This document shows positions 1-4,756 of a DNA stretch of 12,466 bases, piece by piece. The translations under genes were made by a program, and so were the position numbers. The DNA comes from an uncultured Collinsella sp. GTDB lineage: Bacteria; Actinomycetota; Coriobacteriia; Coriobacteriales; Coriobacteriaceae. How positions within the stretch are numbered: the first letter of the stretch is position 1; each line of letters opens with the position of its first letter. The notes beneath the pieces are model-generated. The model saw nothing but the letters and a program-made list of their open reading frames with translations, had not been told where the DNA came from and did not search any database. Location of the stretch: the NCBI GenBank assembly GCA_900549195.1, contig URNK01000035.1, forward strand, positions 1-12,466. The letters are read 5' to 3'.

Positions 1-49
1 ATCTACACGTAAGGAGTCGTCGGCAGCGTCAGATGTGTATAAGAGACAG
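1..49 (+). other. Nextera-type sequencing adapter (non-biological)
   Basis: Bases 1-8 match the end of an Illumina P5 arm, 9-16 (GTAAGGAG) look like an i5 index, and 17-49 are the Nextera read-1 adapter ending in the 19-base mosaic end AGATGTGTATAAGAGACAG. Genomic DNA begins at 50. The adapter supplies a false ATG at 33 that reads MCIRDR into the first gene, so that start must be ignored. Confidence 0.97.
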
Positions 50-50
50 G

Positions 51-1238
51 CGTGAAGAGCGTCTGTTCCAGCCCGATGCCATGGGCGGTGCCGCCAATCT
101 CAATCAGCATCAAAGCGAGTTCAAGACCGCCTCGATTCCAGCTCAGCAGCAGGATGCGACTCCTTACGCTGCGGCTTCTGCTTCTCAGGCTCAGGCGGAG
201 CAGTCTACCTCGGCATTCCTTTCCGGCCTGACCGGTGCGTTCCAGCGCCGTCATGCCGATGATGGTGTCCCTACCATCGCTCGAGCCGCAGATGCTATGG
301 ACGAGGACGAGGCTTGGTCCATGATCGACAGTATGCTCGACGACGATTCGCCAGTGAGCTGCGACCCTGCACACTCGCGCGACGTCTATCAAGTCGCCAT
401 CGACGAGCTCACCAACGGCGGGCAGACCGGCTCCTTCAATCGCGACGACATCGCCGCCGCGGCACGCGCCGTGTCTGGCTCCCAGGCCGCCCCTGCGGGC
501 AGCACGGCGGCTTTCGTGGCACTCGTCGCCAACGCGGCAGCCAATAACGCCTACAGCGCTACCTCGGCGGACGCGAACGCTTCTGCCGACAATTCGTACG
601 TTGATGAAGCCATGGCCGCGGACGAGGAGGCCGTTGCCGCCCGCCGTGCCGCCGAAAGCTCGCTGTGGGGCGCTCCTGCCCAGCAGCAGGCGGCTGAGGC
701 TGCGCCGTACAATGTAAACCTCGCCAGCATGCCTATCATCTCCGGTGCCGCGGATATCGATCTCGATGACCTCGATGAGCCTGCAGCCATCACCGCATCG
801 ATTGATGCCCAAGATCGCATCGACACCGGCGACCTTCCGGATGCCTCGCTCGAGGTTGATGTTCCCATGGCCGATTACTCGGGCCACGAGGACATGTGGG
901 CCGCCGCCACCGCGATTCTGGATGAGATTGACGAGCCTGCTCCTGTTGCAGCCCCCGCTCCCGTCGCTGCCCCTCAGCCTGCTGCCCCCGCCTATGTCGG
1001 CCGTCACAGCGCTGTGTTCCCCGAGGATACTGCCCGTATCTCGCGCGAGAGCATCGAGCGGGCCGAGGCTATTGCCGCCGGCATTATGGAAAACCGTCGT
1101 CACGAGCGCGTCAATCAGATCCTCGAGGAAGAGATCGAGCGCCTGCAGTCCTCAACCGCCAAGCGTACGGGCCGTGCCTATCTGAGCGTTATCGAGGGCG
1201 GTACCGCCAGCTTCGCGCCGCTCCGCGCGGAGGCATAA
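51..1238 (+). CDS. Ala-rich acidic hypothetical protein, 5'-truncated
   Basis: The gene is cut at its 5' end by the contig edge; the first complete genomic codon is at 51 and the stop is TAA at 1236-1238, leaving about 395 residues. I do not recognise a family. The protein is very rich in Ala, Asp, Glu, Ser and Gln and looks mostly disordered. A Pro/Ala linker (repeats of PAPVAA and PQPAAP) is encoded near 940-990. A predicted basic/acidic helical C-terminus, probably coiled coil (ESIERAEAIAAGIMENRR, then ILEEEIERLQ), is encoded near 1045-1150. There is no transmembrane segment or signal peptide in the part seen. Few Cys residues and no catalytic motif stand out. The vanZ-like gene starts 7 bases after its stop, so the two may be co-transcribed. 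It could be the tail of a larger scaffold or cell-division-type protein, but nothing here proves that. Confidence 0.75.
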   Translation, partial: REERLFQPDAMGGAANLNQHQSEFKTASIPAQQQDATPYAAASASQAQAEQSTSAFLSGLTGAFQRRHADDGVPTIARAADAMDEDEAWSMIDSMLDDDSPVSCDPAHSRDVYQVAIDELTNGGQTGSFNRDDIAAAARAVSGSQAAPAGSTAAFVALVANAAANNAYSATSADANASADNSYVDEAMAADEEAVAARRAAESSLWGAPAQQQAAEAAPYNVNLASMPIISGAADIDLDDLDEPAAITASIDAQDRIDTGDLPDASLEVDVPMADYSGHEDMWAAATAILDEIDEPAPVAAPAPVAAPQPAAPAYVGRHSAVFPEDTARISRESIERAEAIAAGIMENRRHERVNQILEEEIERLQSSTAKRTGRAYLSVIEGGTASFAPLRAEA

Positions 1239-1245
1239 CTTCTGC

Positions 1246-1695
1246 ATGGTTAAGATCAATCGAAAATGGGCGGTTGTAACCTGCCTGATGGCGCTCTTGA
1301 TCTGGGGCAATTCGCTGGTTCCCGGCTCGGGGTCGGGCTCGCTGAGCCTAACGGTCATGGAAGCTATCCGCGGTTTCCTGCACAGCGTGGGACTTCCATA
1401 TGAATGGGTGACCAACTTTGTTGTTCGCAAGTGCGCGCATTTTACCGAGTATATGGTGCTCGGCATCTTGGCAACGCACGCCTTTGATTTAGAGGGCCGG
1501 CGCACCTTTGACGTGCTGCTGCCCACGGCGGTGTTCCTGCTGCTGATTCCCTCGATCGACGAGACGATTCAGCTCTTTGTGCCGGGACGCGCTGGCATGA
1601 TCACCGATGTGATGATCGACTGCTGTGGAGCGGCAACGGGCGTTGTGCTCCGATATCTCTTACGGTCGCTGATGTGCGCTAAAAAGGCCGCCTAG
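1246..1695 (+). CDS. VanZ-family membrane protein
   Basis: A 149-residue integral membrane protein with about four hydrophobic segments (roughly residues 8-24, 66-80, 89-105 and 121-138). VanZ-family hallmarks are visible: RKCAHFTEY at 61-69, SIDETIQLFVPGR at 103-115, and an acidic helix with D121, D125 and G128. In Enterococcus, VanZ gives low-level teicoplanin resistance, but most relatives are of unknown role at the cell envelope, and no other van genes are nearby. The start follows a GGAGG that lies inside the end of the previous gene, about 13 bases upstream of the ATG, which fits translation in one unit with that gene. The stop TAG (1693-1695) falls inside the terminator stem. Family assignment is firm; function is open. 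Confidence 0.88.
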   Translation: MVKINRKWAVVTCLMALLIWGNSLVPGSGSGSLSLTVMEAIRGFLHSVGLPYEWVTNFVVRKCAHFTEYMVLGILATHAFDLEGRRTFDVLLPTAVFLLLIPSIDETIQLFVPGRAGMITDVMIDCCGAATGVVLRYLLRSLMCAKKAA

Positions 1696-1727
1696 GACGT
1701 ATTGTTTGGTCCTAGGCGGCCTTTTTT
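1681..1727. terminator. Bidirectional intrinsic terminator between vanZ-like and ROK kinase genes
   Basis: An 18-bp perfect stem (1681-1698 with 1709-1726) encloses a 10-base loop. It is flanked by five A on the left and six T on the right, so it can terminate transcription from both the plus-strand vanZ-like gene and the convergent minus-strand kinase gene. The vanZ-like stop codon lies inside the left arm. Confidence 0.93.
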
Positions 1728-1809
1728 ATTTGAGGGCTTATATGAGGCGTGGTGGCGTCGTTCCGTAGGTCGGATTTGCCGGGCGCGCCACGCCCTGTGG
1801 GTGCGTCTG

Positions 1810-2700
1810 CTACTGAAGCGCCTGTGCGCCCAGGGCCAGGCAGCCCATGATGCCCTGCTTGCCCTCGAGGCTGTTGTTGACAATATAGGAATCGATGTCG
1901 TTGACCTCGGGCGTGACGATATAGCCGTTGAGCATCTCGGCGCACTTTTTGCGTGCGAGCGGCACGATGGGGGTGTGGTCGGCCACGCCGCCGCCGATGA
2001 TGATCTTTTGCGGTGCGTAGCACAGCGTGTAGGTCATGAGCGCCTGTGCCAGATAGCCTGCGAGCAGGTCCATGGCCTCCGGGTCATCGGCCATGTCTCC
2101 GGCGCTCTTGCCATCCCAGCGCTTTTTAACGCCAGGGCCGGCGATGAGGCCCTCGAGGCAGTTGTCATGGAAGGGGCAGGCGCTATGCTCGCCGATGGTG
2201 TCGCGCGGGTCGCGCGTGACCAGGATGTGGCCGGCCTCGGGATGCATCATGCCGTGCACGAGCTTACCGCCCGAGAGCACGCCGGCGCCCACGCCGGTGC
2301 CGATGGTCAGGTAGACCACGTCGGTGAGGCCCTGGGCGCAACCAAAGGTGACCTCGCCCAAGCAGGCAACGTTGACGTCGGTGTCGTAGCCACAGGGAAT
2401 GTTGAGCTCGTTTTGGATGGTGCCCAGCAGATCAAAGTAGCGCCATGCCGTTTTGGGCGTCTCCAGGATCTTGCCGTATTGGGGCGACGCGGGGTTGACT
2501 GCGGTGGGGCCAAAGGCGCCGATGCCCAGTGCGGCGATGCCCTTGTCGGCAAACCACGCGTTGACGGCCTCGACGGTCTCCTGCGGGGTCGTGGTCGCGA
2601 TCTGCTCGCGCTTCAGGACCGTACCGTCTGCATAGCCCGTGGCGCAGACCATCTTGGTGCCGCCGGCCTCGAGCGCTCCGATAAGCTGCTGTTCTGCCAT
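1810..2700 (-). CDS. ROK-family sugar kinase, probably fructokinase
   Basis: A 296-residue protein, likely a cytoplasmic ATP-dependent kinase of a free hexose. The N-terminal phosphate-binding loop is EAGGTK (11-16). GIGAFGP (59-65) belongs to the sugar site, D108 in DTDVNVACLGE is the likely catalytic base, and IGTGVGAG (133-140) is the second phosphate motif. The ROK zinc site is intact: H158 in EAGHILV plus C175, H178 and C181 in CPFHDNC. The overall pattern, including CLEGLIAGPG, matches the fructokinase branch (Bacillus GmuE/YdhR, ScrK) better than glucokinase or NagC-type repressors, and there is no N-terminal helix-turn-helix. The start has an AGAGAGGAA ribosome site just upstream. No transporter or hydrolase is adjacent, so the in vivo sugar cannot be read from context. 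The fructokinase call is an inference from motif similarity. Confidence 0.85.
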   Translation of the reverse strand: MAEQQLIGALEAGGTKMVCATGYADGTVLKREQIATTTPQETVEAVNAWFADKGIAALGIGAFGPTAVNPASPQYGKILETPKTAWRYFDLLGTIQNELNIPCGYDTDVNVACLGEVTFGCAQGLTDVVYLTIGTGVGAGVLSGGKLVHGMMHPEAGHILVTRDPRDTIGEHSACPFHDNCLEGLIAGPGVKKRWDGKSAGDMADDPEAMDLLAGYLAQALMTYTLCYAPQKIIIGGGVADHTPIVPLARKKCAEMLNGYIVTPEVNDIDSYIVNNSLEGKQGIMGCLALGAQALQ

Positions 2701-2738
2701 AGTATTCCTCTCTCTGGGACGAGTTGCTCCGTGACTAA

Positions 2739-2744
2739 AGTATA
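2739..2744 (-). promoter_or_regulatory. Candidate -10 box for the ROK kinase gene
   Basis: On the minus strand this reads TATACT, about 39 bases before the start codon. The -35 region is poor. A 10-bp palindrome TAGAGCTCTA overlaps its upstream side (2742-2751) and could be a regulator site. Weak evidence. Confidence 0.3.
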
Positions 2745-2773
2745 GAGCTCTAAACCATTTAAGAAAGCGCTAT

Positions 2774-2816
2774 AAAAAGAAGCCTCGCAACGCGGCGGGC
2801 GGTGCGAGGCTTCTTT
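2774..2816 (-). terminator. Intrinsic terminator of the aminotransferase gene
   Basis: A perfect 14-bp stem (2776-2789 with 2803-2816) with a 13-base GC-rich loop. On the minus strand it runs into TTTTT, placing it about 26 bases after the aminotransferase stop and just upstream of the kinase promoter region. The kinase therefore seems to have its own transcript. Confidence 0.9.
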
Positions 2817-2841
2817 GGTTGCTTTAGTTGCCGGGCCGTCC

Positions 2842-4023
2842 TTACCCGCGCGGCTTGATTTTATCACGTAACGACTTGAGGTTCTCCAGCGCCGCGTTAA
2901 GCGTCTCGTCTCGCTTGGCAAAGTGGAAACGAATCAGATGGTTGACGGGCTCGCGGAAGAAGCTCGAGCCGGGCACGGCGCCCACGCCCACCTTGGATGC
3001 GAGGTCCTCGCAGAATTCGAGGTCGCTGTCATAGCCAAACTCAGAGATGTCCATCATGACGTAGTAGGCGCCCTGCGGCACGTTATGCTCAAGACCGATG
3101 CTATCGAGCCCCTGGCAGAACAGGTCGCGTTTGGCGGTATAGAGGTTAAGGACCTCATCGTAATAGCTGTCGTCGAAGTTGAGGGCGGTGACAACGGCTT
3201 CCTGCAGGGGAGCGGCGGCACCCACGGTGAGAAAGTCGTGGACCTTCTTGATACGCTCGGTGATCTGGGCCGGGGCGATGGTGTAGCCCAGACGCCAGCC
3301 GGTGATGGAGTACGTCTTAGACAGCGAGCTGCAGCTGATGGTTCGCTCGAACATGCCGGGCAGCGTGGCCATATAGACGTGCTCATGGGGCGCGTAGACG
3401 ATGTGCTCGTATACCTCGTCGGTGATGCAGTAGGCGTCGTACTGTTTGCAGAGGTCGGCGATAAAGGTGAGCTCCTCGCGCGTAAAGACCTTGCCACAGG
3501 GGTTGGACGGGTTGCACAGGACGATCGCCTTGGGATCGTTGTCGCGGAAGGCCGCCTCGAGCACCTCACGGTCAAAGTCGAACGCAGGCGGGTTGAGCGG
3601 CACGTAGATGGGCTCGGCACCCGAAAGGATCGTGTCGGCGCCGTAGTTCTCATAGAACGGCGAGAAGATGACGACCTTGTCTCCGGGGTTTGTGACCGTC
3701 ATCATGGCGGCCATCATGGCCTCAGTTGAGCCGCAGGTGATCACGATGTTCTCATTGGGGTTGATCGGCATGCCCATAAAATGCTCCTGCTTGGCAGCAA
3801 GCGCCTCGCGCATGGCCAGGGAGCCCCAGGTGATGGAGTACTGATGGTAGAGCGGCTTGGGGTCGGTGGCGATGATGCCCAGGCTATTGAGCAGCTGCGC
3901 CGGAGGATCGAAGTCAGGGAAGCCCTGCGAGAGGTTGACGGCGCCGTACTTATTGGAGATGCGCGTCATGCGGCGGATGACCGAATCGGTAAATGTCGCC
4001 GTGCGGTTGGAGAGTTCTTTCAT
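2842..4023 (-). CDS. Pyridoxal-phosphate aminotransferase, class I/II
   Basis: A 393-residue fold-type I PLP enzyme that moves amino groups between an amino acid and a 2-oxo acid. Visible marks: NLSQGFPDFDPP near the N-terminus (30-41), GSTEA cofactor phosphate loop (98-102), N174 in NPSNPCGKVF, D202 and Y205 in DEVYE, the Schiff-base lysine K236 in SSLSKTYSITGWRLGY, and R365 in IRFHFAK for the substrate carboxylate. The QGFPDF signature resembles the kynurenine/methionine aminotransferase-like branch, but substrate is not certain. I chose the start at 4023 because GAAAGGAC sits 4 bases upstream; an ATG 18 bases further out (4041) has no such site. It ends in its own terminator and is divergent from the tRNA genes, so it is probably monocistronic. 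Confidence 0.92.
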   Translation of the reverse strand: MKELSNRTATFTDSVIRRMTRISNKYGAVNLSQGFPDFDPPAQLLNSLGIIATDPKPLYHQYSITWGSLAMREALAAKQEHFMGMPINPNENIVITCGSTEAMMAAMMTVTNPGDKVVIFSPFYENYGADTILSGAEPIYVPLNPPAFDFDREVLEAAFRDNDPKAIVLCNPSNPCGKVFTREELTFIADLCKQYDAYCITDEVYEHIVYAPHEHVYMATLPGMFERTISCSSLSKTYSITGWRLGYTIAPAQITERIKKVHDFLTVGAAAPLQEAVVTALNFDDSYYDEVLNLYTAKRDLFCQGLDSIGLEHNVPQGAYYVMMDISEFGYDSDLEFCEDLASKVGVGAVPGSSFFREPVNHLIRFHFAKRDETLNAALENLKSLRDKIKPRG

Positions 4024-4027
4024 GCTT

Positions 4028-4035
4028 GTCCTTTC
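4028..4035 (-). promoter_or_regulatory. Ribosome binding site deciding the aminotransferase start
   Basis: GAAAGGAC on the minus strand lies just before the ATG at 4023 and overlaps the codons that a longer start (4041) would use. It favours the shorter 393-residue product. Confidence 0.7.
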
Positions 4036-4107
4036 GAGCATTTGCAGTGGGGCAAGTTTACTCCTATGAAACCGGTGGGAAATGCTCGAAATGGATCCGA
4101 AAAACTC

Positions 4108-4126
4108 TTTTCAAAATTCTTGAAAA
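4108..4126. promoter_or_regulatory. Inverted repeat between aminotransferase and tRNA genes
   Basis: TTTTCAA (4108-4114) and TTGAAAA (4120-4126) form a 7-bp inverted repeat with a 5-base gap. It lies upstream of the tRNA -35 box and in the leader region of the divergent aminotransferase gene. It could be a regulator site or an AT-rich upstream element. Confidence 0.35.
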
Positions 4127-4133
4127 TTGGGGG

Positions 4134-4162
4134 TTGCATCACGTGGCGTTCCTTGCAATAAT
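4134..4162 (+). promoter_or_regulatory. Sigma-70-type promoter of the tRNA-His/tRNA-Lys unit
   Basis: TTGCAT (4134-4139), a 17-base spacer and AATAAT (4157-4162) make a good match to the housekeeping consensus. Transcription would begin near 4169, about 20 bases before tRNA-His. The stretch after the -10 box is G+C-rich (GTCGAGCGCG), as is common at stable-RNA promoters under growth-rate or stringent control; that regulation is an inference. Confidence 0.7.
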
Positions 4163-4188
4163 AGTCGAGCGCGAAGCGCATAGGACAC

Positions 4189-4266
4189 GGTGGGTGTAGC
4201 TCAGTTGGCTAGAGCGACGGGTTGTGGTCCCGTAGGTCGAGGGTTCGAGTCCCTTTACCCACCCCA
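4189..4266 (+). tRNA. tRNA-His (anticodon GTG)
   Basis: A full cloverleaf is visible. The acceptor is GTGGGTG pairing with TACCCAC, the D-arm stem is GCTC/GAGC, and the anticodon stem is ACGGG/CCCGT with loop TTGTGGT (anticodon 4224-4226). The T-arm has loop TTCGAGT. The base at 4189 is the extra G-1 that faces C73, the histidyl-tRNA synthetase identity pair. The 3' CCA is encoded (4264-4266). First gene of a two-tRNA unit; tRNA-Lys follows 22 bases later. Confidence 0.96.
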
Positions 4267-4288
4267 GTTCTTGCTTCGTGTTGATATC

Positions 4289-4361
4289 GGGTCGTTAGCT
4301 CAGTTGGTAGAGCAGGGGACTCTTAATCCCAAGGTCCAGGGTTCGACCCCCTGACGGCCCA
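4289..4361 (+). tRNA. tRNA-Lys (anticodon CTT)
   Basis: A cloverleaf with acceptor GGGTCGT/ACGGCCC, D-stem GCTC/GAGC, anticodon loop CTCTTAA (anticodon 4322-4324), and T-arm CAGGG/CCCTG with loop TTCGACC. Discriminator base A is at 4361. The next bases are CCC, so unlike its neighbour the CCA end is not encoded and must be added. The outermost anticodon-stem pair is G-A (4315 and 4331), a small departure from a perfect stem. The 3' end of this gene is duplicated downstream. Confidence 0.95.
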
Positions 4362-4450
4362 CCCAAAGCATGTTAAAGCGACTGGCTTAGACTGGTCGCT
4401 TTTTTTGTTAACCTCACATGGGGTCGAACCCGTCGGGGTGCGGAGCTGAG
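4345..4450 (+). repeat. Tandem repeat copy 1: tRNA-Lys tail, terminator and flank
   Basis: This 106-base stretch starts in the tRNA-Lys T-loop and runs through the acceptor end, the terminator, an inverted T-arm match and GCGGAGCTGAG. It recurs in close to identical form at 4523-4626. The period is 178 bases. The first 24 bases are identical in both copies; later differences are scattered substitutions and short indels. Confidence 0.9.
4375..4406 (+). terminator. Intrinsic terminator of the tRNA unit
   Basis: An 11-bp stem (AAAGCGACTGG with CTGGTCGCTTT, two G-U pairs) closes a 6-base loop and runs into seven T. It lies 14 bases after tRNA-Lys. Confidence 0.9.
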
Positions 4451-4522
4451 GAAATGCGTAAGCATTTGCCAGCGCAGCGCGCAAGGCGCGAAGCGCCGCA
4501 GCGACCGCCTGCGCAGCAGGCT

Positions 4523-4626
4523 GACCCCCTGACGGCCCACCCAAAGATTGTTAAAGCGACTGGCTCAGGCTGGTCGTTTTTTGTTGACCACGCATGGGGT
4601 CGAACCCGAAAGGGCGCGGAGCTGAG
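4523..4626 (+). repeat. Tandem repeat copy 2: partial tRNA-Lys tail and terminator
   Basis: Second copy of the 4345-4450 unit. It includes 17 bases identical to the tRNA-Lys 3' end (4523-4539), but without the rest of the tRNA, so it cannot make a tRNA. Substitutions in the terminator loop and stem (CTCAGG, GTCGTTTT) keep the pairing through a G-U pair. The similarity stops at 4626. Confidence 0.88.
4553..4582 (+). terminator. Second-copy terminator after the tRNA-Lys tail repeat
   Basis: AAAGCGACTGG pairs with CTGGTCGTTTT around a 6-base loop and is followed by T residues. It is the diverged copy of the terminator at 4375-4406 and could act as a back-up. Confidence 0.75.
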
Positions 4627-4635
4627 TAATCTGCA

Positions 4636-4710
4636 CCGTGATTCCCTTAGGGAAACACGGCTAAAGCCCCGTAGGCGTGTTCTCCTTAGGGGAATCATGC
4701 TTACGGGGCT
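4636..4710. repeat. Two consecutive hairpins with the same TTA loop
   Basis: Hairpin 1 (4636-4660) is an 11-bp stem with one A-A mismatch and loop TTA. Hairpin 2 (4665-4710) pairs AGCCCCGTA with TACGGGGCT at its base and continues through GCGTG/CATGC and TTCTCC/GGGGAA with one bulge, again to loop TTA. The tops of the two are near copies. On the minus strand hairpin 2 lies about 50 bases after the oxidoreductase stop and may end that transcript, though the following T-run is weak (CTTTAG). The rest of 4627-4756 shows no gene. Confidence 0.7.
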
Positions 4711-4756
4711 CGATGCATGTTGAGAAGTTGTGATCAAACTCAAAGTGAGAATCGAT

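Noticed and set aside
33..50. ATG at 33 as the start of the first gene
   Set aside because: It lies in the sequencing adapter; the MCIRDR peptide is an artefact and the true start is outside the window.
3..1103. Long minus-strand frame opposite the first gene
   Set aside because: It mirrors the GC-rich codon pattern of the plus-strand gene, is Arg/Gly-rich without a motif, and ends by reading the adapter.
1246..1695. Glycopeptide resistance cluster because of VanZ
   Set aside because: No vanA/vanH/vanX/vanY or vanRS genes are present; VanZ-like proteins are widespread without resistance.
4024..4041. Longer start (ATG at 4041) for the aminotransferase
   Set aside because: The good ribosome site GAAAGGAC lies between the two ATGs and fits only the shorter form.
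4345..4626. CRISPR array
   Set aside because: Only two long copies with a 178-base period, derived from a tRNA end; no short regular repeats or cas genes.
4323..4743. Overlapping small frames after tRNA-Lys on both strands
   Set aside because: They translate tRNA, terminator and hairpin sequence (for example WAVRGSNPGPWD, a common mistranslated tRNA); no ribosome site or family.
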